From Butyrivibrio sp. AC2005 (GTDB lineage: Bacteria > Bacillota > Clostridia > Lachnospirales > Lachnospiraceae): a stretch of DNA of 64,000 nucleotides. The notes beneath the pieces are model-generated. The model was not told the DNA's origin, did no database searches, and saw only the letters and a program-made list of their open reading frames with translations. The translations under genes were made by a program, and so were the position numbers. The stretch's first letter is position 1, and every line of letters begins with the position of its first letter. This document shows positions 45,878 through 54,399 of the stretch, piece after piece. Location of the stretch: assembly GCF_000424145.1 (NCBI RefSeq), contig NZ_AUJI01000028.1, positions 23,688-87,687 on the forward strand. Direction: 5' to 3'.

Positions 45878-48499
45878 TTACTCCAGGTCATTTAGTGGTT
45901 CAAGATCTCTCGCCAGCTGCCTGTACCTGGAAAGAAATCCGTCAAGTTCTTTCTCCAGCATTTCCGAATCGCCGTTGTTTCCGGCCTTCTCAAGTTTTTC
46001 AGCAAAATCTCCCAGCTCCATTGCACCTATCAAGCGTGAAGCACTTTTAAGCCCATGCACCTTTATGGTTGTGTTCTTAATATCCTTTTCAGCCCAGTAG
46101 TTCTCTATTTCTTCAGCTTTCTTTGTAGCACTGCTCATGTACAACGTCAGAGCCATAATATAATCCTCGGCATCGCCACAATAATCAATGCCTGAGGCTA
46201 AATCGAGTTCCTTAAGATTGTACAAAAAGGCCGGAAGTCCATTATCGTCAGTATCCACATTTTCAGTTTCGGGAAGCTCATTGTCATCAGTATCCCCGTT
46301 ATCAGATTCGGTATTTACCTTATCCCCGGGAAGATATTGTAATAGCATCATCTCCAACCTTTCTGCATCAATTGGCTTGGTGAGATAGTCATCAAATCCG
46401 GCATTTGTGTACATCTCGCGCATACCCGATATCGCATTGGCGGTAAGACAGATTACAGGCGTACCTGTATTGGGAGTCTCCGTCAGCGCCTTCATCTCCG
46501 TGAGAGTTTCTATACCATCTTTGTCGGGCATCATATGATCCAGGAAAATAGCATCATAATGCTTTTTGGTAAAAAGCGATATGCATTCATCACCACTTTC
46601 TGCTGTATCAATCTGGAGGCCGGTCTTCTTTAACAGATTTACAAATACCGTAAGATTAACAGGCGTATCATCAACTACAAGCACTCTTGCATCAGGTGCT
46701 GTGAATTTCTCATGGTAGTTTGTCCTCTCACTGGATGCACGTCTGAAAGCCTCCTCGAAATCTCCAAGGGGATCCCATTTAACAACTTTCTGCTCAAGTT
46801 CGAAGGAAAAAACCGAGCCCTTACCATATTCGCTCTCCACCTCAAGATGACTACCCATCATATCAAGAAATCTCTGGACAATAGTCATTCCAAGGCCTGT
46901 ACCTTCAATGTTTCTGTTCCTTTTTTCTTCAATACGCTGAAAAGCAACAAACAGTTTGTCAAGATCTTCCGGTTTTATGCCTATACCGGTGTCTGCAACA
47001 CTGATTTTAAGTATGATTGAATCCGGTTTATCCTCAGGCTTGCGAGCATTTATGGAAAAGGTTATGGATCCCTGTTTGGTGTACTTTACTGCATTAGAGA
47101 GAATATTAATTACGACCTGCTTGATTCTGATCTCGTCTCCGTTAAGGACAGTGGGAATGTTCTTGTCTATGTTTAGTTTTAAGGCAAGCCCCTTGTCCTC
47201 CGCTTTCTTTTGCACCATGTTTACAAGATCGTTAAGAAGGGAGACAAAATAGTAATCAACGTTTATTATTTCCATTTTACCCGCTTCTATTTTTGAGAAA
47301 TCCAGAATATCATTGATGATGCCAAGAAGCGTATTTCCTGCGGTTCTTATACTTTCTGAATACCTTCTGATATTCTCATCCCGGGAATCCCTAAGTACCA
47401 TCTCGTTTAACCCCAGTATCGCATTCATCGGAGTACGGATGTCATGGGACATAGTAGATAGAAAGTTGGATTTGGCCTCATTAGCCTGATTAGCCTGCTT
47501 TGCAGCCTCTGAAAGCTTGCGGTTGTAAGTCATCATGACAATCGAATTGAATATAAAAAGAATTAAAAAGCCAAGGGTAGCTATGCCAAGTAGCAGCCAG
47601 TCTATTGACCTGCTCGCCACCAGATTGCTCGCAGGAATATAAGCCAGTAAAGACCATGTCGTCATAATCTCAAGAGGTGTATAAGATAAAATACAGTCCT
47701 CTCCCTTATAGTTCCTGATCGTCATGGTACCTGTTCCGCCGGCTATCTCATTGATTACTTGCTTATATTCCTCTGACGTAGCAGCATTATATGACTTATA
47801 ATACTCAAAGAAATTGCTGTTCTTAAAGGATTTGCCATGGACAACATAATTACCTTCCTTGTCCACAAGGCTTATCTCAACATCCTCATACTCACCTTTG
47901 AGAAAAACAAGCTTTTGCTCAAGACGACTCAAAGGCACAACTCGCATCAGAAGACCTTTTTTCAATTCATTATTTTCGTTGTCAAGAACAGTCACATTAT
48001 TTAAAAACGCGATAGACTGCACTCCGTTCATAGGGTTTGTGTAGGCTCTTGTGAGGCCAACAACATCATTTGTATCCCGCTCAGTTTCGATATTGTCAAA
48101 GATTTCAATTTTCTTGTAGGAAACAGTATAGACATTGGGATCAGCTACATTAGGCGTCGTCGAAATACCTTCCCGTTCAGGACTATCCAAAAAGATTAAA
48201 TGCCCCTCAATCTCCGAAGAGATTTTTGACTTCCTGATATAGGATATAGCGTCCTCTGCTGTCATCGGGGCACCATCTTCCGCTGAACGATTGATATAGT
48301 TCGCCCATAAATCACAAAGATGCTGTTCATCCTCAAGGTAATTGGCGATGATCTGACTGGTAGTCATGGTCATCTTTTCAAAGGCGATGATCGCATTTTC
48401 GTTGCTCTCTTCTGCCTTGGTATTCGCATACCTTATGATAAATAGCATGATAAAACCCATTATTAAAAGATTTATTGTTATTATCAGCCCTCTTTTCAA
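45878..48499 (-). CDS. Hybrid sensor histidine kinase with REC and HPt domains
   Basis: About 873 aa. Order: membrane helix (ITINLLIMGFIMLFIIRY), a ~270-residue extracellular sensor (dCACHE-like), second helix, HisKA with STMSHDIRTPMNAIL, HATPase with ISVADTGIGI and GTGLGMTIV, receiver with VLVVDDTPVN and phospho-Asp in IFLDHMMPD, and a C-terminal HPt with KVHGLKSASRLIG. This is a full phosphorelay in one chain; no output regulator is adjacent. TTG at 48499 has GGAGGG before it; an in-frame ATG at 48550 lacks an SD. Confidence 0.92.
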   Translation of the reverse strand: MKRGLIITINLLIMGFIMLFIIRYANTKAEESNENAIIAFEKMTMTTSQIIANYLEDEQHLCDLWANYINRSAEDGAPMTAEDAISYIRKSKISSEIEGHLIFLDSPEREGISTTPNVADPNVYTVSYKKIEIFDNIETERDTNDVVGLTRAYTNPMNGVQSIAFLNNVTVLDNENNELKKGLLMRVVPLSRLEQKLVFLKGEYEDVEISLVDKEGNYVVHGKSFKNSNFFEYYKSYNAATSEEYKQVINEIAGGTGTMTIRNYKGEDCILSYTPLEIMTTWSLLAYIPASNLVASRSIDWLLLGIATLGFLILFIFNSIVMMTYNRKLSEAAKQANQANEAKSNFLSTMSHDIRTPMNAILGLNEMVLRDSRDENIRRYSESIRTAGNTLLGIINDILDFSKIEAGKMEIINVDYYFVSLLNDLVNMVQKKAEDKGLALKLNIDKNIPTVLNGDEIRIKQVVINILSNAVKYTKQGSITFSINARKPEDKPDSIILKISVADTGIGIKPEDLDKLFVAFQRIEEKRNRNIEGTGLGMTIVQRFLDMMGSHLEVESEYGKGSVFSFELEQKVVKWDPLGDFEEAFRRASSERTNYHEKFTAPDARVLVVDDTPVNLTVFVNLLKKTGLQIDTAESGDECISLFTKKHYDAIFLDHMMPDKDGIETLTEMKALTETPNTGTPVICLTANAISGMREMYTNAGFDDYLTKPIDAERLEMMLLQYLPGDKVNTESDNGDTDDNELPETENVDTDDNGLPAFLYNLKELDLASGIDYCGDAEDYIMALTLYMSSATKKAEEIENYWAEKDIKNTTIKVHGLKSASRLIGAMELGDFAEKLEKAGNNGDSEMLEKELDGFLSRYRQLARDLEPLNDLE

Positions 48500-48711
48500 A
48501 CTCTGCCCTCCGGCTTCCCTCAAAAGAAAATGGAACGGTGTTAGTCGCATAATACCGCTAATTTTATTATTACAAAAATTAATAAAATTTATCTTAAGCC
48601 TGGATAAAATTATTCTAATTTGAGAAAAGTCATGATGTTCTTTCCTTCATTTGCGGGATCAAACACCTCCCCTTACCCGGGAAAAGGTTTTAGATGACCA
48701 GAAAACTCCTT

Positions 48712-48740
48712 TTGGTCCATTAGAGACGGGATGGTATAAT
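48712..48740 (+). promoter_or_regulatory. Extended -10 promoter for the WapI-like gene
   Basis: TATAAT at 48735-48740 with an extended TGG in front and a weak TTGGTC 17 bases upstream, about 70 bases before the start codon. Confidence 0.5.
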
Positions 48741-48808
48741 TATAGAGCTATGATTGAATTGAAGGGAACACTAATATTGATGAATATCCTAAGGAGGCAA
48801 GAGCAAAG

Positions 48809-49219
48809 ATGAGCACCCCCGGTACTGCAAGATTGGAATATGGCGATGACTCTTTTGAAATCAGATGCTTTTCCCACAGCGAAGAAGATGAGAAATCCGG
48901 CAATCCCTATAACTGCTCTTTTTATATGAGTGTTAATTCCGGAGAGTTTTCAGGCAAAAGCCCCTGCTGTGAATGCGATTATACGGATATAAAAGAACTA
49001 ATTACACAGCTTGAGGATCTTATCGACTTTAAAGCAGATGAAGCTGTTTTCCGGGAATTATCCTACGATTCAATTATACGCTTTGTCGGAGACGGATGTG
49101 GGCACATCACAGTGTCGGGTACTATTTACGGAGATGCAAAAATCCAATCCCTGTGTTTCGAATTCATGACTGATCAGACGGTATATCCTTCGTTCATAGA
49201 CGAACTTAAGAGACTATGA
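48809..49219 (+). CDS. WapI-family immunity-like protein
   Basis: 136-aa cytosolic protein. The C-terminal half (GDGCGHITVSGTIYGDAKIQ, then FEFMTDQTVYPSFIDELK) resembles the WapI immunity family that protects against contact-dependent or polymorphic toxins. No toxin gene is adjacent, so it would be an orphan immunity protein. SD AAGGAGG lies 11 bases before the ATG, and a strong terminator follows 150 bases downstream. Family assignment is from pattern memory and is moderate. Confidence 0.55.
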   Translation: MSTPGTARLEYGDDSFEIRCFSHSEEDEKSGNPYNCSFYMSVNSGEFSGKSPCCECDYTDIKELITQLEDLIDFKADEAVFRELSYDSIIRFVGDGCGHITVSGTIYGDAKIQSLCFEFMTDQTVYPSFIDELKRL

Positions 49220-49367
49220 ATTCATCTATTTGCTATTTTTTTATATTCTCACTTAGCCAGGATTTCTATAAAAATTATAAATAATTTTATCCTCAAAAAT
49301 GTCAGTATAATCTTCACAAAAGAATGTACACTGCCCAAATAATGCTAATGCTGATGGACATGATCAA

Positions 49368-49411
49368 AGAGAAGTAATTGGCTGTTTCCAGCTATTACTT
49401 CTCTTTTTTTC
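49368..49411 (+). terminator. Rho-independent terminator
   Basis: AGAGAAGTAAT (49368-49378) and ATTACTTCTCT (49394-49404) form a perfect 11-bp stem, with a GCTG/CAGC inner stem, followed by TTTTTTT. Confidence 0.85.
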
Positions 49412-49466
49412 ATGGACTGATTATTTCACAGCCCCTTCTTTTGTATTTGATATTACATGTGTGTGA

Positions 49467-49937
49467 TCATTCAAACTCAGTAAGATCAAAATCTTCTCCG
49501 TCCATCTCACCCTCTTCCATGTAGGGGACACCATCTCTTATTCCAAATTTTACGGTCACATCATAATCATGATAGATACCCTCATAATCATAATCTACGT
49601 AATCTGCTGCATTTATGTACTTCTCAAGTTCTTCAGCAGCTTTTACAACCTGCGGATCATCTGAATCACCACCAATTGCAGGTCCTGTCGGTCCATGATA
49701 AGCAGTAAGCTGATAGGTATTGCCCTCTTCATCCGTGCCGAGAATAAAATAGTCATACGCGTTTTCAAGATCATCAGTAGTGTAAAGCGGCTCCCCAAAC
49801 AGATACTGAAGACGTCCGTAAGTCAGCACCATTGAATTTGGATCCGCAAGGAAATTCCCTATATGGCGGATCTGACTACCGGCATCCCATTCTTTTACCC
49901 TTTCGTCATCTTTTACAGATTCAAACTTGATTTTCAT
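49467..49937 (-). CDS. Acidic hypothetical protein
   Basis: 156-aa protein, strongly acidic at the C-terminus (MEEGEMDGEDFDLTEFE), with GRLQYLFGEPLYTTDDLENA and TYQLTAYHGPTGPAIGG in the middle. No signal peptide or membrane helix. Function not recognised; it may be an antitoxin- or immunity-like protein. ATG at 49937 follows AGGAGG; the open frame extends upstream to 49979 without an SD. Confidence 0.7.
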   Translation of the reverse strand: MKIKFESVKDDERVKEWDAGSQIRHIGNFLADPNSMVLTYGRLQYLFGEPLYTTDDLENAYDYFILGTDEEGNTYQLTAYHGPTGPAIGGDSDDPQVVKAAEELEKYINAADYVDYDYEGIYHDYDVTVKFGIRDGVPYMEEGEMDGEDFDLTEFE

Positions 49938-50011
49938 ACCTTCTTTCCTCCTTGAAAATAGTTCCCCCTCTATCGTCAATATACACCAACATTATAACAT
50001 TTTTTCAAACC

Positions 50012-50032
50012 TTGTTGGACAATTGTTGGACA
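50012..50032 (+). promoter_or_regulatory. Tandem 10-base direct repeat upstream of the Big2 gene
   Basis: TTGTTGGACA at 50012-50021 and 50023-50032, an 11-base period (one helical turn), in the divergent promoter region shared by the acidic protein and the Big2 gene. Could be a regulator-binding site; TTGGAC may serve as a -35 element. Confidence 0.35.
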
Positions 50033-50117
50033 TAGCGTTTTACAATGCATTCAGAAGGTATAAATAAGCATATATTTATTGAAGATATGTTATTAGTTTC
50101 GAAAGGAGATATTATTT

Positions 50118-50750
50118 ATGAGGAAGAATGTTAGTTTAAAGAGAGTTATGGCATCAGCAATGGCAGTCGTTATGGCTGCAGCACTTTGCGTAACAGCTGC
50201 ACCTACATGTCACGTAGAGGCTGCTACAAAGAAGGTAACAGTTAAACTCAAGCAGAACGGCGGCGATAAAGACGTAAAGATGGATAAAGGAGCCAAGCTC
50301 CAGATTAAAGCAAAGAAGGGTGGCAAAACACTCGGTAAGAAGAGCTTAAAGTATTCGTCATCAGATAAAAAAATTGCTACAGTAAACTCCAAGGGTGTGA
50401 TTACAGCAAAGAAGAACGGCGAGGTTGATATCGACATCGAAGAGAAGAACGGTGACTATAGCGCAACAATTACTGTAACTGTAGGTAATAAAAACAGTGG
50501 TAAAAAGTCAGACAGTATCTGGCTCGATGCACCTTCAATCACACTCAAGGTTGGTCAAACCTTCCAGGCACATGTACACAGCAAGCCCGAGGGAAGTGCT
50601 AAGGCTGACAATGTTTCCTGGTCAAGTGACAACAGCGAAATCGCTACCGTATCCGGTGGCAAGATTACAGGCGTTGCAGAAGGTAACACAGTAATCTACG
50701 CAACAAAGGATGGTAAGACAGCAGCTATGCAAGTAATCGTAACGAAATAA
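50118..50750 (+). CDS. Secreted protein with two Big2 (Ig-like) domains
   Basis: 210 aa. Signal peptide (MRKNVSLKRVMASAMAVVMA, cleavage near VEAATKK). The first lysine-rich Big2 domain contains LKYSSSDKKIATVNSKGVIT; the second contains VSWSSDNSEIATVSGGKITG. Big2 domains are cell-surface or carbohydrate-binding folds; no anchor motif is visible. The SD AAGGAG and a strong terminator make it a single-gene unit. Codon use looks optimised, which suggests high expression. Confidence 0.88.
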   Translation: MRKNVSLKRVMASAMAVVMAAALCVTAAPTCHVEAATKKVTVKLKQNGGDKDVKMDKGAKLQIKAKKGGKTLGKKSLKYSSSDKKIATVNSKGVITAKKNGEVDIDIEEKNGDYSATITVTVGNKNSGKKSDSIWLDAPSITLKVGQTFQAHVHSKPEGSAKADNVSWSSDNSEIATVSGGKITGVAEGNTVIYATKDGKTAAMQVIVTK

Positions 50751-50766
50751 GATATAGTAAAAAATA

Positions 50767-50815
50767 AAGGGGCTGTCGCATTAGATGAATTCTTAGTGCG
50801 ACAGCCCCTTTTTTT
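50767..50815 (+). terminator. Strong rho-independent terminator after the Big2 gene
   Basis: GGGGCTGTCGCA (50769-50780) and TGCGACAGCCCC (50797-50808) form a perfect 12-bp stem followed by TTTTTTT. It also faces the end of the M56 gene. Confidence 0.92.
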
Positions 50816-50837
50816 AGTTAATAGGTGCGGTACATTA

Positions 50838-51014
50838 TCAATCCAAATCTGTCACATACTCAGGTGTCTCGTTCCATGTACCATCACCGTTTAATGTAAG
50901 ATGCAAAAGAACATATCCAAAAGTATCTGCGTGTCCCTGCCTTGTATCAGCAGGAAGTGCGATCTCTTTTCCGTCCGCTCCATAGACATGTGGCTCATAA
51001 CCGCCGTCCCCGCC
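50838..51014 (-). pseudogene. In-frame C-terminal extension of the M56 sensor after a TAG codon
   Basis: The frame of the M56 gene continues directly past TAG (51017-51015) for 58 sense codons to TGA (50840-50838), starting GGDGGYEPHVYGADGKEIAL and ending with an NGDGTWNETPEY motif. The composition matches the end of the upstream protein (DLNGDGKKEKIKVIDLGY). The simplest reading is a recent nonsense mutation that removes the last 58 residues; programmed read-through is a less likely alternative. Confidence 0.75.
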
Positions 51015-53072
51015 CTAATATCCAAGGTCGATTACTTTTATCTTTTCCTTCTTTCCGTCGCCGTTTAAGTCAGCTTCTTCAGAATATCCATCAGTCATGG
51101 ATTTGTGTTCATGAGCATTCTCAAAGTAATCCTCACCATCTGAAAATGGAAGATTTATAAACTTCTCTCCGGAACCCTTTATGTAGTTAGGAAGCTCTGT
51201 CGAATTCACATTACCATTTGAGTTGCTATGTACTCTATCGTCATTCTCTATAATATAAGAAACCTCTTCATCATCAGAATCCCAACCAGCTGACTCATCA
51301 GAATCACACTGCACAGGTACATAGATTCCATCGCTTCCCCATGGCTGAATCATAAGCATATTGACTGCTACATTATCATCGATGAAGAATATCGAAACAA
51401 GCTTGCCATCTTCTGTATCTTCACCGGCACTAACAACAACCTTTGACTCATCCTCAGAAAGGTTAAGAAGATATCTTGCTGCGGAAACCGGATCAAAAAG
51501 TTTTGCGTAAAGACCATTTGTATCCTCTTTTGCATTTTGGTTTAGATCCTCACCAAGACCGTTCTTGGAATAATCCATCTCGTCAATGTTAATGCCACTA
51601 TAATAGGCATCCATAAAATCATCATAGTTTTCAATGTCAGTCATCTCTTTGAATTCTTCAGAGGTGATTTTTAAATCTCCGTTTTCATCAGCTTCTATGC
51701 CAAGGTATTCCTTCCACAGATACAGATGAGGCTCCGAATCTGTTGCGCGATAAATAATCTCAATACCCTTATTACCTATCCCCCCATAGAGTACAGAATA
51801 GCTGACAGATCCGCTTATATCTCCTGTAAGCATTCCCGGCCAGGGACTTGACCATCCAAAGGAGTCGCCGTCCTCATCCCTCATAAGCAGCTGCTCTTCG
51901 ATGAGAGTCTGCTGAACTTCTTTAGTGCATGCGTTCACAATGCCTTCCGCATTCCTGTCCATAAAATCCTCGCACCACTGTCTTACAAGGCCGTCTCTCG
52001 TCTGCTTAATATTTAAAACATTTGAATCGTTTGCATCTTCTGCAACACTTGTAAAGAAACAGGTTGAAAGTCCGGCACATACTAACACCAGCATCACGAT
52101 AAGCCAGAAGGTAGGCTTTTTATAATTGAAGATTTGCTTAACTCTTGTTCCTACTCCCACTTCACCAAAAGCAAGCGGATACGCCAGAACAAATCTCCTA
52201 TGGGTACTGCAAAGAAGTAGCGACGTTGCATAGGATTTTTTCTCATCCAATGACATGTTACTTATGACCTTTTCGTCACAGGAAAGCTCAATGTCCTTAC
52301 AGAAAAGTGCGTAGGAAATCCACACAAGAGGATTAAACCAGTGAATAGCAAGCAGTAAAAATCCAAACTGTTTTCTTACGTGATCACACCTCGATATATG
52401 AGCCTTTTCATGTGCAAGTACGTTTCTTACTGTCTCATCATTAAGCCCTGAGGGCAGGTATATCACAGGTCTAAAAACTCCAAGAATAAATGGCGTGTCA
52501 ATCTCGTCACAGACAAATGCATTATCACTGCCTTTCATCCTGATGGAAACCCGTGTCTTCTTTTTTATGGATAGGTAGCTGAGAAGTGCATATCCAAGAA
52601 CGATGAGTCCTCCAAACATCCAGATCATCTGAAGTCTAATAAATAGGTCTTTTCTTAATGTCATATTGTCATGGCTGGCAGTATCAACCGTCGTAATTTC
52701 TTCACTTGGAAGGTACTCTATTTCTTCATCAGCAGTTTCAGGTATGATAGCTTCATTTTCATCTATTCCTGCCATCCACCCCGACTGTAATGAGGAAGAC
52801 GGCTGATAATCATGCAGGACAACCTCTGTCACCTGACTGCCATTACCACTTCCATAAATATATTCCTCGATCATGCCACCGATGTTGGGAAGAAGTCCAA
52901 AATCAGCCTCTATTTGAAAAGGCATAATCAGGCGTAGCGCAACTATTGCCCACAGCACCCCCATGAACCACTTAGGCGCTTTCTTAAGTGGTATTCTAAG
53001 AAGTATTACTGCAACCATCAGAAAAGTTGCAGCCACATTCATTTCAATCACTTTTATAAAAATCGTCCCCAT
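51015..53072 (-). CDS. M56-family (BlaR1/MecR1-like) membrane metallopeptidase sensor
   Basis: 685 aa. Four N-terminal membrane helices with the zinc motif VLAHEKAHISRCDH (HExxH), then a membrane-anchored extracellular region of ~350 residues rich in acidic residues and without the penicillin-binding domain of true BlaR1. It probably senses an envelope signal and cleaves the BlaI-type repressor encoded just upstream. SD GGAGGG precedes the ATG. The reading frame ends at a TAG beyond which coding sequence continues (see the 50838-51014 entry). Confidence 0.87.
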   Translation of the reverse strand: MGTIFIKVIEMNVAATFLMVAVILLRIPLKKAPKWFMGVLWAIVALRLIMPFQIEADFGLLPNIGGMIEEYIYGSGNGSQVTEVVLHDYQPSSSLQSGWMAGIDENEAIIPETADEEIEYLPSEEITTVDTASHDNMTLRKDLFIRLQMIWMFGGLIVLGYALLSYLSIKKKTRVSIRMKGSDNAFVCDEIDTPFILGVFRPVIYLPSGLNDETVRNVLAHEKAHISRCDHVRKQFGFLLLAIHWFNPLVWISYALFCKDIELSCDEKVISNMSLDEKKSYATSLLLCSTHRRFVLAYPLAFGEVGVGTRVKQIFNYKKPTFWLIVMLVLVCAGLSTCFFTSVAEDANDSNVLNIKQTRDGLVRQWCEDFMDRNAEGIVNACTKEVQQTLIEEQLLMRDEDGDSFGWSSPWPGMLTGDISGSVSYSVLYGGIGNKGIEIIYRATDSEPHLYLWKEYLGIEADENGDLKITSEEFKEMTDIENYDDFMDAYYSGINIDEMDYSKNGLGEDLNQNAKEDTNGLYAKLFDPVSAARYLLNLSEDESKVVVSAGEDTEDGKLVSIFFIDDNVAVNMLMIQPWGSDGIYVPVQCDSDESAGWDSDDEEVSYIIENDDRVHSNSNGNVNSTELPNYIKGSGEKFINLPFSDGEDYFENAHEHKSMTDGYSEEADLNGDGKKEKIKVIDLGY

Positions 53073-53161
53073 ACTTTTTCCCTCCGGCTGTCTTTATTAA
53101 GTGCTGCTCTACTATGACTATCCTCACCCCAAGCACCTAATATTCCTATAATGTTAAAACT

Positions 53162-53518
53162 TTATTCTTTTGCGTTATCAATTATCTTCTTTATCTCTGC
53201 AAGTTCCTTCTTCGAAAGCTTCTGGCGTGATGTGAACGCTGCAAGAAAAGCAGGCAGCGAACCACCAAAGGTCTCCTCCACAAACTCCTCACTTTTCCTC
53301 GTATAAAACTCTGCCTCGGAAATCATTGATGTGACAACGCCATCCACATTTTGAAACAAACCCTTCTCGCAGAGCTTTTTAAGAACTGTATAGGTGGTAG
53401 ATTTTTTCCACCCGAACTCGTCTGCACAGAGCTTTACCAGTTCGCCTGACCCAACAGGCTCCTTCTCCCAGATAAGCTTTGCAAACTGCATCTGAACATC
53501 CCCTAACTCAACAGCCAT
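53162..53518 (-). CDS. BlaI/MecI/CopY-family repressor
   Basis: 118-aa winged-helix repressor: VQMQFAKLIWEKEPVGSGEL, then KKSTTYTVLKKLCEKGLFQ and a helical dimer domain. It precedes the M56 sensor by 89 bases in one operon, the standard BlaI-BlaR pairing. ATG at 53518 is used because GGGAGG lies about six bases before it; GTG at 53524 is in frame. It likely represses its own operon through the inverted repeats upstream and is inactivated by cleavage. Confidence 0.9.
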   Translation of the reverse strand: MAVELGDVQMQFAKLIWEKEPVGSGELVKLCADEFGWKKSTTYTVLKKLCEKGLFQNVDGVVTSMISEAEFYTRKSEEFVEETFGGSLPAFLAAFTSRQKLSKKELAEIKKIIDNAKE

Positions 53519-53534
53519 GGCCACCTCCCATTTG

Positions 53535-53578
53535 GACTATCCACTATAGACTACACTTTAAGTCTATGACAGATAGAC
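53535..53578. promoter_or_regulatory. Paired BlaI-type operator candidates
   Basis: GTCTAT, GACAG, ATAGAC at 53562-53578 is a perfect inverted repeat; GACTAT, CCACT, ATAGAC at 53535-53551 is the same with one mismatch. Their centres are 27 bases apart, just upstream of the BlaI start. The spacing and symmetry fit two repressor dimers. Confidence 0.6.
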
Positions 53579-53956
53579 CATTGTGTCAATGTATTTTTAT
53601 TTGACATTACAACGTTATTTTCTCTTAAATGAAAAAAGCCCCTTAAATTATACAGAGCGAAGGGTCTTTAGATAATTTAGGATATAAATAAAAAAAGACC
53701 GTATTTTGACGTTTAAGACGCTCATTTCGCACAGGTGGAAATATATACGAAAAAATATTTAAAGCAGCTTATACGGGAAAATATGATCATATTGTGCATT
53801 GCCTCACTACTCAAGGATTGACGACGGTATACAACTAGCAGAAAATCCTCCTTCTACTGATAAAATATAAGAATTTTGCAAACTAACCACAGTGCAAACA
53901 ACTAATTTTGTGCTATGATATCTACTCAGAAGAATCACTATGAGGAGAAAAAAACA
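53579..53956. other. Gene-free stretch between divergent units
   Basis: No credible gene. It contains an imperfect hairpin (CCTTAAATTAT and ATAATTTAGG, 53641-53682) and promoter sequence for the zinc-ribbon gene at 53957. Nothing else recognised. Confidence 0.4.
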
Positions 53957-54373
53957 ATGAAAAAAGTTTACAAGTCAATTCTGATGCTCTTATTTGTACT
54001 GATCATATCAGTAGGTCTAAAATGTTCATTAAAGGCAAAGGCATTTAATAACGCTGAATCGTCCAATATATACACGATCAGTAATGAAGAATCATCTCTT
54101 GATAGTTATGAACCCGATGATCCAGTTGAAAAATTCTATTATACTTTGGGCTACATATCAGTACCTATCGCAATAATTGTGCTGATCATCATAGCTATAA
54201 TCACTTCATTAAAGAAAAAGAAGAAGCCTTATCCACAGCAGTATATGAACCCTTACGGGCAACCATTGAATTCAGCAGCATCCCAAGCCGGACAGAAAAA
54301 TTTCTGTACCAAATGTGGATCCAAAATTGTGAAAGGTGCAGTCTTCTGCGTGAATTGTGGAACAAAAATTTAA
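53957..54373 (+). CDS. Membrane protein with C-terminal zinc ribbon
   Basis: 138 aa. Signal or anchor helix (SILMLLFVLIISVGLKCS), a short loop, a second helix (SVPIAIIVLIIIAIITSLKK), and a C-terminal zinc ribbon FCTKCGSKIVKGAVFCVNCG (two CxxC pairs). The ribbon faces the cytosol in the likely topology. ATG at 53957 follows GAGGAG. It ends 26 bases before the MutS-like gene in the same direction, suggesting an operon. Role unknown. Confidence 0.78.
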   Translation: MKKVYKSILMLLFVLIISVGLKCSLKAKAFNNAESSNIYTISNEESSLDSYEPDDPVEKFYYTLGYISVPIAIIVLIIIAIITSLKKKKKPYPQQYMNPYGQPLNSAASQAGQKNFCTKCGSKIVKGAVFCVNCGTKI

Positions 54374-54399
54374 ATCAGATCATCACTGAGGAGGCATCT

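Noticed and set aside
50497..50694. Alternative-frame ORF within the Big2 gene and similar antisense frames elsewhere
   Set aside because: Shadows of strongly supported genes.
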